A stretch of 64,000 bases of DNA from Avimonas intestinalis (lineage in GTDB: Bacteria > Bacillota > Clostridia > Oscillospirales > Acutalibacteraceae): NCBI GenBank assembly GCA_904380375.1, contig CAJFID010000001.1, positions 124,001 to 188,000 on the forward strand, in the 5' to 3' direction. How positions within the stretch are numbered: the first letter of the stretch is position 1; the number at the start of each line of letters is the position of its first letter. Shown here piece after piece: positions 7,414 to 16,281 of this stretch. A program made the translations under genes and the position numbers. Under the pieces are notes generated by a model. It made no database searches and was not told the DNA's origin. It worked only from the letters and a program-made list of their open reading frames with translations.

Positions 7414-9882
7414 ATGGCAGACAATGCAAGGAAACCGAAAGCGGCGGGCTCCTCCCCGGCGGGCGAGGGCAAGCCGTTTATTTCGGAAAGCGAGCTTAAC
7501 GAGCGGCTGACCGCCAAGCTGCTGCATAATTTTTCGGTCCAGCCGGAAGGCGCGACCGACGAGAACTTTTACAATGCGCTGGCGCTGGTGCTCCGCGATC
7601 TGATGCGCAGCCGCCGGGTGGATTTTATTGAAAAGGCGCATAAGCAGAATTCCCGGCAGGTGTACTATCTATGTATGGAGTTTTTGATGGGGCGCTCCTT
7701 GAAGAACACCCTGTATAACCTCAACCTCATTGACGCGGCCCGCAACGTCCTGCTGCAATACGACGTCAAGCTGGACGCCCTCTATGAGCTGGAACCGGAC
7801 GCAGGGCTCGGAAACGGCGGGCTGGGCCGCCTGGCGGCCTGCTTTTTGGACGGGCTGGCTACCGAGTCCATCCCGGCGGTGGGGTATTCGCTGCTGTACG
7901 AGTACGGCATCTTCCGCCAGAAGCTGGTGGACGGCTGGCAGACCGAGCTGCCCGACCTCTGGCTGCCGGGCGGGGAGAGCTGGCTCCTGCCGCGGCCGGA
8001 GCTGACCAAGCAGGTCAAATTCGACGGGCATATCCGCGAGTGGTGGGACGGCGGGTATCATCATGTGGAGCATGAGGACCCCAATATCGTTGTCGCCCTG
8101 GCGTACGATATGATGGTGGCCGGCAAGGACGGCAAAGCCGTTTCTACCCTGCGCCTCTGGCGGGCGACCTCCCCGGGGATGGATATGTCCCTGTTCAACC
8201 AGGGCGAGTACATGCGGGCTATGGAGCAGAAGTCGATGGCCGAAGCCATCACCCAGGTGCTGTACCCGGCGGACAACCACCGGGAGGGCAAATCCCTGCG
8301 GCTTTCCCAGCAGTACTTCCTGGTGTCCGCCTCGGTGCAGGATATCGTCCGCCGCCACCTTGATCAGTACGGTTCGCTCGATACCCTGCCCGAGATGACG
8401 GCCATCCATATCAACGATACCCATCCCACCCTGGCCATCCCTGAGCTGATACGCATCCTGCTGGATGAATGCGGCTACGGCTGGGAGGCGGCGTGGGACA
8501 TCGTTACCCGCACGGTGGCCTATACCAACCACACCGTCATGGCCGAGGCGCTCGAGTGCTGGCCGGAGGACCTCTTCTCCCAGCGGCTGCCCCGGATCTA
8601 TCAGATCGTCAAGGAGATCAACAACCGCTTCAGCGCCTGGATGATGCAGGAGACCGGAGGGGATAAGGAAAAGGTCGGACGGATGGCGATCATCAGCTAC
8701 GGCGTCATCAAAATGGCCAACCTCTGTGTGGCGGCGGCCCATTCGGTCAACGGCGTGTCCAAGCTGCACAGCGAGATCCTCAAGGACGATCTGTTCCACG
8801 ACCAGTACACGGTGATGCCGGAAAAATTTGAAAATGTGACCAACGGCATCGCCCACCGGCGGTGGCTCTGCCAGGCCAACCCCGGCCTGTGCCGGTTTAT
8901 CCGGCAACGGATCGGGAGCGGCTACGTCCTGCACGCCGAGGAGCTATCCAAGCTCCGCCCCTATGCCGACGACCCGGCCGCGCAGGAGGAATTCCTGAAA
9001 ATCAAGCGGGAAAACAAGGCGCGCCTGGCGGAATACATCCGGGAGAACAACGGGATTTCGGTGGATCCGGATTCGATCTTTGACGTGCAGGTCAAGCGGC
9101 TGCATGAGTACAAGCGGCAGCACCTGAACGCGCTGCACATCCTGCATACCTACCTGACGCTAAAGGATAACCCCAACATGGATTTCGTGCCCCGTACCTA
9201 CCTGTTCGGCGCCAAATCCGCGCCGGGGTACTACCTGGCCAAGGAGATCATCCGCTTTATCTGCGCGCTGGGCAAGCTGATTGACGGCGACCCGGCGGTG
9301 CGGGATAAGCTGCGGGTTGTGTATCTTGAGGATTACCGGGTGACGCTGGCCGAGCTGCTGATGCCGGCGGCCGATATCAGCGAGCAGATCTCCCTGGCCG
9401 GCACCGAGGCGAGCGGCACCGGCAATATGAAGCTGATGCTCAACGGCGCGGTCACCCTCGGCACCATGGACGGCGCCAACGTCGAGATCTACGACGCCGT
9501 CGGCCCGGACAACATCTTTATCTTCGGCATGACCGCACAGGAGGTGGAGGAGCTCAAGCAGCGGGGCGGCTACCATCCCCAGTCGCTGTACACCGGCAAC
9601 CCGCATATCCACCGCGCCATCGACTATATGTACCACGGCTTCTGCGGACGGGCCTACAACGAGGTGGCCAATTCCCTGGCCAACAGCGACCCGTATATGG
9701 TGCTGGCCGACTTTGAGGACTACGCCCGTGCGCAGGAGCAGTCCGCCCGCACCTATGCCGACCGGCAGAAGTGGGCGCGCATGGCCATGGTCAATACGGC
9801 CGAGAGCGGGATCTTCTCCGCCGACCGCGCCATCCGTGATTATTCGGACCGGATCTGGCACTGCCGCCCGGTCAAGGACTGA
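7414..9882 (+). CDS. glgP: Glycogen/starch/maltodextrin phosphorylase
   Basis: PLP enzyme that releases glucose-1-phosphate from alpha-1,4-glucans in the cytoplasm. It is 822 aa, full length for GT35 phosphorylases. Conserved blocks include YYLCMEFLMGRSL, EPDAGLGNGGLGRLAACF, HINDTHPTLAIPELIR, and the PLP-lysine region EASGTGNMKLMLNG near residues 665-680. The first 20 residues are a weakly conserved, charged extension. It has its own strong promoter and terminator, and no other glycogen genes lie beside it. Confidence 0.97.
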   Translation: MADNARKPKAAGSSPAGEGKPFISESELNERLTAKLLHNFSVQPEGATDENFYNALALVLRDLMRSRRVDFIEKAHKQNSRQVYYLCMEFLMGRSLKNTLYNLNLIDAARNVLLQYDVKLDALYELEPDAGLGNGGLGRLAACFLDGLATESIPAVGYSLLYEYGIFRQKLVDGWQTELPDLWLPGGESWLLPRPELTKQVKFDGHIREWWDGGYHHVEHEDPNIVVALAYDMMVAGKDGKAVSTLRLWRATSPGMDMSLFNQGEYMRAMEQKSMAEAITQVLYPADNHREGKSLRLSQQYFLVSASVQDIVRRHLDQYGSLDTLPEMTAIHINDTHPTLAIPELIRILLDECGYGWEAAWDIVTRTVAYTNHTVMAEALECWPEDLFSQRLPRIYQIVKEINNRFSAWMMQETGGDKEKVGRMAIISYGVIKMANLCVAAAHSVNGVSKLHSEILKDDLFHDQYTVMPEKFENVTNGIAHRRWLCQANPGLCRFIRQRIGSGYVLHAEELSKLRPYADDPAAQEEFLKIKRENKARLAEYIRENNGISVDPDSIFDVQVKRLHEYKRQHLNALHILHTYLTLKDNPNMDFVPRTYLFGAKSAPGYYLAKEIIRFICALGKLIDGDPAVRDKLRVVYLEDYRVTLAELLMPAADISEQISLAGTEASGTGNMKLMLNGAVTLGTMDGANVEIYDAVGPDNIFIFGMTAQEVEELKQRGGYHPQSLYTGNPHIHRAIDYMYHGFCGRAYNEVANSLANSDPYMVLADFEDYARAQEQSARTYADRQKWARMAMVNTAESGIFSADRAIRDYSDRIWHCRPVKD

Positions 9883-9912
9883 GGCTCTTCCCTATCGTGT
9901 AAGGCATAGCAG

Positions 9913-9948
9913 GAGGCCCCGGCGCCATGCGGCGCCGGGGCCTCTCTT
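9913..9948 (+). terminator. glgP terminator
   Basis: Perfect 14-bp stem GAGGCCCCGGCGCC / GGCGCCGGGGCCTC with loop ATGC, followed by TCTT. Confidence 0.8.
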
Positions 9949-10051
9949 ATCGCCGGGCCGCGTGTGTAGGAACGCCCCCCTGCGCGCCCCCGCCGGGGCT
10001 CTCCCCGGTTCCATTCAGCTGCAAGGGCCGCCGTTCCACGTGTGCGGGCGG

Positions 10052-10085
10052 CAAAAAAGCGGGCCCCCTGGGACAGGGGCCCGCC
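10052..10085 (-). terminator. pduL terminator
   Basis: Stem of GCGGGCCCCCTG / CAGGGGCCCGC type with an A6 run on the left, which is T6 on the minus strand. Confidence 0.85.
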
Positions 10086-10114
10086 AGAAGAAGCTGGACG
10101 GCCGAAGCGGCGCC

Positions 10115-10690
10115 TTATTTGATGACCTCGCCCATCATGCCGGGCTTGACGCCCGCGGCGTTGGATTCGTCGGTGTCGATATGCATGGCCAGCGCGTACT
10201 TGGTGCTTACCCGCACCACCACGTCCCCGAATACCAGGGAACGGCCGTCGCTTTCGATTTTAACGCTTACCTCGTCCTTGTCCTTGACGCCGAATTCCTC
10301 GGCGTCCTGCGGCGTCATATGGATGTGGCGCTTGGCGGCGATAACGCCCTGGGTCAGCTCGACCTCCCCCTTGGGGCCGACCAGCTTGCAGACGCCGCTG
10401 CCGGCGATGTCCCCCGATTCCCGGATGGGGGCGTCCACGCCGATCGAACGGGCGTCGGTCAGGGAGAGCTCCACCTGGGTGTCGGGGCGGACCGGGCCCA
10501 GGATGGTCACGCCAGCCAGGGTTTTCTTGGAGCCGACCACGTCCACCCGTTCGGTGCAGGCGAACTGCCCGGGCTGGGAAAGATCCTTTTTATTGGTGAG
10601 CTGATAGCCCTCGCCGAACAGCGTATCCAAATCCTTCTGGGAAAGATGGACGTGCCGCGCGGAGGTTTCCACCAACACTTGGTTTTTCAT
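10115..10690 (-). CDS. pduL: Phosphate propanoyl/acetyltransferase (PduL type)
   Basis: Zinc-dependent phosphotransacylase that interconverts acyl-CoA and acyl phosphate; in fermenters it replaces or supplements Pta for acetate formation and ATP gain. It is 191 aa. The two PduL histidine clusters are present: RHVHLS (residues 12-17) and AAKRHIHM (about 118-125), both zinc ligands in the family. There is no encapsulation peptide and no microcompartment gene nearby, so a housekeeping acetate role is more likely than propanediol use. Promoter on the minus strand: TTGAAA-17-TACAAT. Confidence 0.92.
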   Translation of the reverse strand: MKNQVLVETSARHVHLSQKDLDTLFGEGYQLTNKKDLSQPGQFACTERVDVVGSKKTLAGVTILGPVRPDTQVELSLTDARSIGVDAPIRESGDIAGSGVCKLVGPKGEVELTQGVIAAKRHIHMTPQDAEEFGVKDKDEVSVKIESDGRSLVFGDVVVRVSTKYALAMHIDTDESNAAGVKPGMMGEVIK

Positions 10691-10748
10691 AAATACAACT
10701 TCCTTTCAAATTCCTGGGCATTTCCCAAGAAATTTTTGTTCCCTGCCT

Positions 10749-10795
10749 ATTGTACCCCGCTCCGCCTGTTTTTTCAAGCGGCTTTATGGTATAAT
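10749..10795. promoter_or_regulatory. Overlapping divergent promoters for pduL and the uracil-DNA glycosylase
   Basis: Minus strand: TTGAAA (10777-10772), 17 nt, TACAAT (10754-10749) for pduL. Plus strand: TATAAT at 10790-10795 with a poor -35 (TGTTTT) 17 nt before it. The rightward leader (10796-10960) is purine-rich and repeats a 17-base AGAAGCCGGGCGGGCGG segment twice. Confidence 0.7.
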
Positions 10796-10960
10796 GCCGT
10801 CGGGGAGGAAAACGAAGGGTCGGGTGGCCGGAAAAGAAGCCGGGCGGGCGGTCGCAGGAAAGAAGCCGGAAGGGAAATGCCGGAGGCATTTCGGATGCGC
10901 CGCCGGGAAAGGCTGGAGAAGAAGCCGGGCGGGCGGCGCTAGAGTTAGGAGGATTATACC

Positions 10961-11563
10961 ATGCCATATCCAGATTGGGAAACGCTGCGGAAGGACTGCC
11001 TGCAATGCCGCGGCTGCGCCCTGGCCGCCACCCGGACAAATGTCGTTTTCGGCGTGGGCAGGCAGGATGCGGAGGTCCTTTTTGTCGGGGAGGGCCCCGG
11101 CGAGAACGAGGATCTCCAAGGCGAACCCTTTGTGGGCCGGGGCGGGCAGCTGCTCGATAAGATGCTGGCGGCGGTCGGCCTCTCCCGCGCGCACAATATC
11201 TACATCGCCAACATCGTAAAATGCCGGCCGCCGAAAAACCGCGATCCCCTGCCCGAGGAGCAGGAGGCGTGCATCGGCTGGCTGCGGGGGCAGTTTGCCC
11301 TCCTCCGCCCCAAGATCGTGGTCTGCCTGGGCCGGGTCGCGGCCTGCCGCCTGATTTCCCCGGACTTTAAGGTGACCAGGCAGCACGGGCAGTTCTTTGA
11401 CAAGGGCGGCACCCTGATGATGGGGACGCTGCACCCCGCCGCCCTTCTGCGCAACCCCTCCCAGAAGCCGGACGCATTTGCCGACCTGCTGGCGCTCCGG
11501 GAGAAGATCGGGGAGGTCTGCACCCGCACCGAGCTGGTTTATCCCGGCGGGCCGGAGGGATAG
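10961..11563 (+). CDS. Family 4 uracil-DNA glycosylase (iron-sulfur)
   Basis: Removes uracil from DNA in base-excision repair. It is 200 aa. The family 4 motif A is GEGPGENED (residues 43-51), and the second active-site motif is TLHPAALLR (about 157-165). Four cysteines for the [4Fe-4S] cluster are visible: the CLQCRGC cluster near the N-terminus, VKCRPP, and VVCLGR. ATG at 10961 with GGAGG 8 nt upstream (TTAGGAGGATTATACC). Followed directly by a terminator. Confidence 0.93.
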   Translation: MPYPDWETLRKDCLQCRGCALAATRTNVVFGVGRQDAEVLFVGEGPGENEDLQGEPFVGRGGQLLDKMLAAVGLSRAHNIYIANIVKCRPPKNRDPLPEEQEACIGWLRGQFALLRPKIVVCLGRVAACRLISPDFKVTRQHGQFFDKGGTLMMGTLHPAALLRNPSQKPDAFADLLALREKIGEVCTRTELVYPGGPEG

Positions 11564-11569
11564 GGAAAG

Positions 11570-11611
11570 AAAAACCGCCCGGGCCTCCGGGCGGACAACC
11601 ATTTTTCTTTT
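11570..11611. terminator. Bidirectional terminator between the glycosylase and HD genes
   Basis: CCGCCCGG / CCGGGCGG stem with loop GCCT. A run on the left (T5 on the minus strand) and ATTTTTCTTTT about 6 nt beyond on the right. Confidence 0.75.
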
Positions 11612-11708
11612 GGAGACAGCCGGCCGGCTTTGCCGCTCCCGCGCCGCGCCCTGTCCCGGGGTGCGGCGTCCCCTTGCAGTGGGGGGTGCCGGGGCAAGGG
11701 GGATCGCC

Positions 11709-12254
11709 CTATTTCCTACGGCACATCCCCGGCAGCGCGGCCAAGACCGCTTGCGGAAGCCGGGGGCGCATCCGGGCGGTTTCCCGGAGCGAACAGAGCT
11801 TGTCGGCCAGGCAGACCAGCCAGGCTTCCCGGCAGCGGGGCGGGACCAGGGTCAGCGGCCACATATGGCGGCGGATGATCTCCTGCTCCACCCGGCTGAG
11901 CACGAGGAAACGCCGGGCGTTGCGCAGCGCCGCACCCGGATGGGTGAACCCGTGGAGGCGGTGCCCGCCGCCCTTTTCGTGCCAGTCGTAGAGGAAAAAG
12001 TCGTGCAGCAGCGCGCCGCGGATCAGGCTGCGGGCGTCGCAGCCCGGGCAGAGCCGCCGGCTCAGCCGGTAAGCGGTATAGGCGACGGCCAGGCTGTGCC
12101 GCAGGCAGGAGGTATCGCCGTGCTGGGGGAAGCGGTCCATCCGTTCCAGCGGGGCCTGCCGCATCAGCTCCCCGATGCACGCCGTCAAAAAGCGGAGCTG
12201 CTCTTCGGGCAGGGGTGCCGGCCCCTTGCGGCGGGGCTTCCCGCCCGGCCTCAC
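11709..12254 (-). CDS. HD domain phosphohydrolase family protein
   Basis: 181 aa. The HD-domain metal ligands are visible: CLRHSLAVAYTAYRL supplies the first His, GALLHDFFLYD the HD pair, and a later LADKLCSLRE the last Asp. Proteins of this small type act on nucleotides or phosphoesters, but no substrate can be assigned. GTG start at 12254 overlaps the TGA of the metallophosphoesterase gene by 3 bases (GTGA), so it is translationally coupled to it. Confidence 0.82.
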   Translation of the reverse strand: MRPGGKPRRKGPAPLPEEQLRFLTACIGELMRQAPLERMDRFPQHGDTSCLRHSLAVAYTAYRLSRRLCPGCDARSLIRGALLHDFFLYDWHEKGGGHRLHGFTHPGAALRNARRFLVLSRVEQEIIRRHMWPLTLVPPRCREAWLVCLADKLCSLRETARMRPRLPQAVLAALPGMCRRK

Positions 12255-12934
12255 CGGCGGCCCTCCGGCGGGTGGACCGGCACGATATCGCGGAAGACGG
12301 CGAGATGCCGCTTGCTCATCGGCTTGTCCAGATGCAGGCAGCCGAAGAACCAGCGCTGGTATTCCACCGAATCCTCAATGGTGTTTAAGAAAACGTTCAC
12401 CCCGTTGAGGGCCTCCCCCCGGCCGCTCATATAGCCGCGGGCCTTGCCGGAGGGCTCATGCGTCAGGATGTAATCGACCTTGTTGCCCGCCTGCTCAAGG
12501 CGGCGGCGGGCGGCGAGCATTTCCTCCGCGGTGGGGGATTCCTCCTCCCACCAGGTTTTGGCGCCGGAGCGGAATGCCGGGTCGGGGCTTTCGCCGCCCC
12601 CGAAGGCAAAGTAGGTTTCGTCCTCAAGGGTATAGATCTCCCCCCGCAGCAGATGCATCAGGCTGCCTTCAATCACCTGCACCCGTCCGCCCTTCCATTC
12701 GGTGACGGGGTATTCGGCCAGCAGGTCGTAGTTTTCGTGCCGCCCGTCCAGGAAAAGGACGGTGTACGGCAGCTTGCCGATTTTTTTGATTAGGGCGTTT
12801 TCCCGCCGCCCGCCGTCCCACAAAAAGCCGAAATCCCCACAGACGACCAGGGTGTCCCCCGGCCTTAAACGGCGGGCGGCCGGGGAGGTGAAGCGGGAAT
12901 AATCCCCGTGTGTGTCGCCGGTAATGTAAACCAT
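12251..12934 (-). CDS. Calcineurin-like metallophosphoesterase
   Basis: 227 aa with the dinuclear-metal motifs in order: GDTHGD (residues 6-11), GDFG (33-36), GRHEN (about 64-68), and THEP plus CLHLDKPM near the C-terminus. The GNHE box reads GRHE, as in many small firmicute paralogs. First gene of a two-gene leftward operon with an HD protein; the pairing of two hydrolases hints at a nucleotide or RNA-end processing role (inference). Confidence 0.87.
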   Translation of the reverse strand: MVYITGDTHGDYSRFTSPAARRLRPGDTLVVCGDFGFLWDGGRRENALIKKIGKLPYTVLFLDGRHENYDLLAEYPVTEWKGGRVQVIEGSLMHLLRGEIYTLEDETYFAFGGGESPDPAFRSGAKTWWEEESPTAEEMLAARRRLEQAGNKVDYILTHEPSGKARGYMSGRGEALNGVNVFLNTIEDSVEYQRWFFGCLHLDKPMSKRHLAVFRDIVPVHPPEGRR

Positions 12935-13036
12935 AGCCGATGTCCTGCCTTTCTGAAAGCCCGCCCGAGCGGCCCTGCCCGGGCCGGTGCAGCGGCCTTT
13001 GGCCGCGGGCGCCCCGGCGCATAGGCGCGGGGGAAA

Positions 13037-13080
13037 GTGACAATATTGTTACTGGAAATGCCGGAAGGATTTGTTATACT
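13037..13080 (+). promoter_or_regulatory. Palindrome and -10 box ahead of the carboxypeptidase-like gene
   Basis: GTGACAATATTGTTAC (13037-13052) is a 14/16 palindrome in the divergent region between two operons. A -10 hexamer TATACT lies at 13075-13080, with a poor -35 (CTGGAA) directly abutting the palindrome. The layout suits an activator site. Confidence 0.45.
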
Positions 13081-13173
13081 GGAAGAGAAAACCGCCGCGG
13101 GCCGTATCCGGGGCGCCGGCGGGCTTCCGCCCGGCTATACACCCCATTATATCTGGAATATTGGTGATTGTCT

Positions 13174-14661
13174 ATGAATCCAAAAAAGAAATTCCAAACT
13201 CTCTGGATTCCCCGGCCGGGGGCCCGCCTACGCTGCGGAAGCCCCGCACGGGGGGAGGAGGCCGGCCTAAGGCGGGGGCGGCTGAGCCGCCTGGCCGCCC
13301 TGCTGTCGGCGCTGCTGCTGGCGGTATCCTTCCTGGCCGCGCCGCTGCCGGCTTCCGCCGCCTACGACCTGCCGGAGGACGTGTCGATCAGCGCCAAAGC
13401 CGCGCTGGTGGTCAGCCTGGGCCCCACCCAGGCGGAGGATACCGTGCTGTACGAGCGGGACGCCGACGCGATGAAATCCCCGGCGGCGCTGGTGCGGCTG
13501 ATGGTGGGGGCGGTGGCCATCCAGATCATCCGGGAGCAGGAGATCGACATGGACGCGACCACCGGGACCTATACGATCGACTGCTTCAACCGCATCGCCG
13601 GCACCGGGCTGACCACCGCGAACATGGAGATCGGGGAGGTCTGGACCGTCCGGGACCTTTTATCGATGTCGATGATCCAGACGGCGGCGGACGCCTGCGT
13701 GACCTTGGCGGTGACCCTGTCCGGCAGCGAAGAAAACTTCGTTGCCGAGATGAACGCCCTGGCCCAGGAAATCGGCTGCGAAAACACCAGCTTTGCCAAT
13801 GTCACCGGCCTGGACGACGCCGGCCAAGGCGATAGAAAAGGCCAATACACCTCGGCGCGGGATCTTTACCGGATTATGCGGTACGCGATGGATTACCCGG
13901 AGTTTGAGTCGCTGCTTTCCGCGACGGAGTATACCGCGCAGCCGGTCAGCGGGGGCAGCGGGAACCACTCCCTGCCCAACACCAATGAGATGAGCCGCCC
14001 CTCCTCGTCGCAGTATTATTCGCCGATGGCGTTCGGCAAAACGGGGTATACCGATTCGGCCGGCCGCTGCCTGGCCTCGGTGGCGCGGGACAGCGGGTAC
14101 GAATACCTCGTCGTAGTGCTGGGCTGCCCGGAGACAGACAGCGAGGGGCAGTCCGGCGTGCATTTCCGGGACACCAAGACCCTTTACCGCTGGGCGTTCA
14201 ACAATTTCACCTATAAAACCCTGCTGAGCAAAAACGAGCCGGTCACCCAGCTCCCCGTCCGCCTGGCGTGGGACCGGGACACCGTCACCCTTGTGCCGGA
14301 AACCAACTTTTCCGCTACCGTGCCCAACGACCTGGATTCCTCAACCATCCTGAAAAAGGAGACGCTGAATGTGGATGCGGTGGACGCGCCGGTCACCAAG
14401 GGCGAGGTCTACGGCAAGGTGGAGCTCTTTATCAATGTCGACCAAAAAATCGGCGAGGTCAACCTGGTCGCCAGCGAATCGGTGGAGCGCAGCGAGATCC
14501 TGGCCGTTTGGGCGCAGGTGCAGAGCTTTTTCACCTCGCCCTGGTTTTACGGCGGGCTGGCCCTGCTGGCGGTGCTGCTGATCGGGTATATCATTTTGAA
14601 TATCGCACACAACCGGCGGCGCCGCCGCAACCGCATGAAGCAGGTGAAAAAATACAAATAG
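13174..14661 (+). CDS. D,D-carboxypeptidase-like membrane protein with lost catalytic residues
   Basis: Penicillin-binding-protein S11 fold, 495 aa. There is an export signal near residues 38-62 and a C-terminal transmembrane segment (WFYGGLALLAVLLIGYIIL, about 460-480) with a basic cytoplasmic tail, as in DacA/DacF. The SxxK motif reads PAALVR: Ala105 replaces the nucleophile and Arg108 the lysine. SxN reads TAA (170-172). KTG is kept at 289-291. The intact paralog lies at 43.8 kb and has SVTK, SAN and KTG. So this is probably a non-catalytic peptidoglycan-binding protein, not a working carboxypeptidase. ATG at 13174 chosen over TTG at 13168 because GGTGAT precedes it. Confidence 0.88.
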   Translation: MNPKKKFQTLWIPRPGARLRCGSPARGEEAGLRRGRLSRLAALLSALLLAVSFLAAPLPASAAYDLPEDVSISAKAALVVSLGPTQAEDTVLYERDADAMKSPAALVRLMVGAVAIQIIREQEIDMDATTGTYTIDCFNRIAGTGLTTANMEIGEVWTVRDLLSMSMIQTAADACVTLAVTLSGSEENFVAEMNALAQEIGCENTSFANVTGLDDAGQGDRKGQYTSARDLYRIMRYAMDYPEFESLLSATEYTAQPVSGGSGNHSLPNTNEMSRPSSSQYYSPMAFGKTGYTDSAGRCLASVARDSGYEYLVVVLGCPETDSEGQSGVHFRDTKTLYRWAFNNFTYKTLLSKNEPVTQLPVRLAWDRDTVTLVPETNFSATVPNDLDSSTILKKETLNVDAVDAPVTKGEVYGKVELFINVDQKIGEVNLVASESVERSEILAVWAQVQSFFTSPWFYGGLALLAVLLIGYIILNIAHNRRRRRNRMKQVKKYK

Positions 14662-14668
14662 GAAAACG

Positions 14669-14707
14669 CGCAAACGCATAGGGCGGTTGCCCTATGCGTT
14701 TGCGTTT
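14669..14707 (+). terminator. Terminator after the carboxypeptidase-like gene
   Basis: Perfect 16-bp stem CGCAAACGCATAGGGC / GCCCTATGCGTTTGCG with loop GGTT and a short T run. Confidence 0.85.
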
Positions 14708-14840
14708 CCGGAGAAGATGCCTGCCCCGGCAAACGCTCCTGCCCGGCCAAAAGCCGGGCGGGGAGCGGGTGGAGGAGGGCGAAAGAAGGTAGAAGAGGAT
14801 AAAAGAGGGGAAAGAGATAAGAGGAGAAGGGGATAGCAAA

Positions 14841-15263
14841 ATGGATGACCGGGAATTGATCGCGCAGGCGCGCCGGGCGAGGCAAAACGCCTACTGCCCA
14901 TATTCCGGCTTTGCGGTCGGAGCCGCCCTGCTGGCCGGATCGGGCCGTGTGTATCTGGGCGCGAATTGTGAAAACGTTTCCTTTGGGGCGACCATTTGCG
15001 CGGAGCGGGCGGCTCTGGCGGCGGCGCTGACCGCGGGGGAACGCCGCTTTGTCACCTTGGCGGTGGCGGCGGGGGATGCCCCGGTCGCCCCCTGCGGGAT
15101 CTGCCGGCAGATGCTGGCGGAATTTGGGGATCTTACCGTCCTGCGGGCGGCGGCTGAGGGGGAGGCGGTCCTTCGCACCACCCTGTCCGCCCTGCTCCCG
15201 GAGGCCTTCGCCCAGTTCCATCCGGACAGCGAAACGGAGGGGAGGGTGCCGGCCGATGAATAA
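14841..15263 (+). CDS. cdd: Cytidine deaminase
   Basis: Pyrimidine salvage enzyme converting cytidine/deoxycytidine to uridine/deoxyuridine. 140 aa. Zinc site: CAERAA (Cys and catalytic Glu) and PCGICRQ (two Cys). N-terminal NAYCPYSGFAVGAAL is diagnostic. The 80 bases before the ATG are almost pure purine on the coding strand. Its end overlaps the rsmA start by 8 bases (ATGAATAA), so the two genes form an operon. Confidence 0.96.
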   Translation: MDDRELIAQARRARQNAYCPYSGFAVGAALLAGSGRVYLGANCENVSFGATICAERAALAAALTAGERRFVTLAVAAGDAPVAPCGICRQMLAEFGDLTVLRAAAEGEAVLRTTLSALLPEAFAQFHPDSETEGRVPADE

Positions 15264-16194
15264 CGGCGGGAAGGGGATTGCCCCGCGCGAAAAAATGGAG
15301 GCCGGCCGCCAGGAGGCCCGGCTGACCGACATCGGTACGGTCAAGGCCCTGCTGGCGCGGCACGGCTTCCATTTTTCCAAAAAGCTCGGCCAAAATTTCC
15401 TGGTCAACCCGTCGGTCTGCCCGCGTATGGCGCAGGCCTGCGGGGCGGACGAACATACCGGCGTGCTTGAGATCGGGCCGGGGATCGGCGTGCTGACGCA
15501 GGAGCTCGCCCGCCGCGCCGCCCGTGTAACGGCGGTGGAGCTCGACAGCCGCCTGCTGCCGGTGCTGGGGGAAACCCTGTCGGCGTATCCCAACGCCCGC
15601 GTCCTACAGGGGGACGCGATGGAGCTGGACCTTAACCGGGTGATCGCCGAAGACTTTGCCGGCCTGCGGGCTGTGGTCTGCGCCAACCTGCCCTATTACA
15701 TCACGTCCCCGATCCTGATGCGCCTGCTTGAGAGCCGCCTGCCGGTTGACGGCATTACCGTCATGGTGCAGAAGGAGGCGGCGCAGCGGCTCTGCGCCCG
15801 GCCGGGGACAAGGGAGTGCGGCGCGGTGACCTTTGCCGTCTGGTATTACGCGGAGCCGGAGCTGCTGTTCCCGGTTTCCCGCGGCAGCTTCCTGCCTGCG
15901 CCGCATGTCGACAGCGCGGTGATCCGGCTGAAGGTGCGAAAAGAGCCGCCGGTGTATGCGCGGGACGAGGCGCTGCTCTTCCGCCTGGTGAGGGCGGGCT
16001 TCCGCCAGCGGAGGAAGACCCTGGTCAATGCGCTGAGCGGCGCCGGCATCGCCAAAGAGGAGGCGGCGGCGCTCCTGCGGCAGGCCGGGATTCCGGAAAC
16101 GGCCCGGGCCGAGGAGCTGTCCCTGGAAATGTTCGCCGCTTTGGCAAACGCGGCGGCCGGCTGTTTCAAGGATGGGACGCCCCTTGACAGATGA
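15256..16194 (+). CDS. rsmA: 16S rRNA dimethyladenosine transferase
   Basis: SAM-dependent enzyme that dimethylates two adjacent adenosines near the 3' end of 16S rRNA during 30S maturation. 312 aa. Motifs: KKLGQNFLVNP at the N-terminus, the SAM loop LEIGPGIGVLT, acidic VELD, and the catalytic NLPYY. C-terminal domain has FRQRRKTLVNAL. ATG at 15256 lies inside the end of cdd with GGAGGG upstream. Ends just before a hairpin that belongs to the opposite strand. Confidence 0.96.
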   Translation: MNNGGKGIAPREKMEAGRQEARLTDIGTVKALLARHGFHFSKKLGQNFLVNPSVCPRMAQACGADEHTGVLEIGPGIGVLTQELARRAARVTAVELDSRLLPVLGETLSAYPNARVLQGDAMELDLNRVIAEDFAGLRAVVCANLPYYITSPILMRLLESRLPVDGITVMVQKEAAQRLCARPGTRECGAVTFAVWYYAEPELLFPVSRGSFLPAPHVDSAVIRLKVRKEPPVYARDEALLFRLVRAGFRQRRKTLVNALSGAGIAKEEAAALLRQAGIPETARAEELSLEMFAALANAAAGCFKDGTPLDR

Positions 16195-16257
16195 AAAACA
16201 AAAATGCCATAATAGCTTTCACAAACTTCGGTAAGTTTATGAAGCTATTGTGGCATT
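16193..16257 (-). terminator. Long AT-rich hairpin ending the ribbon-helix-helix gene
   Basis: The arms at 16203-16228 and 16233-16257 pair almost perfectly (about 25 bp, one bulge and two mismatches) around loop CGGT. The left flank GAAAAACAAAAA reads as a T-rich tract on the minus strand, so it terminates the leftward gene. It also lies directly after rsmA. Confidence 0.75.
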
Positions 16258-16281
16258 CCTCGTCACAGCATCCGGTGATTT

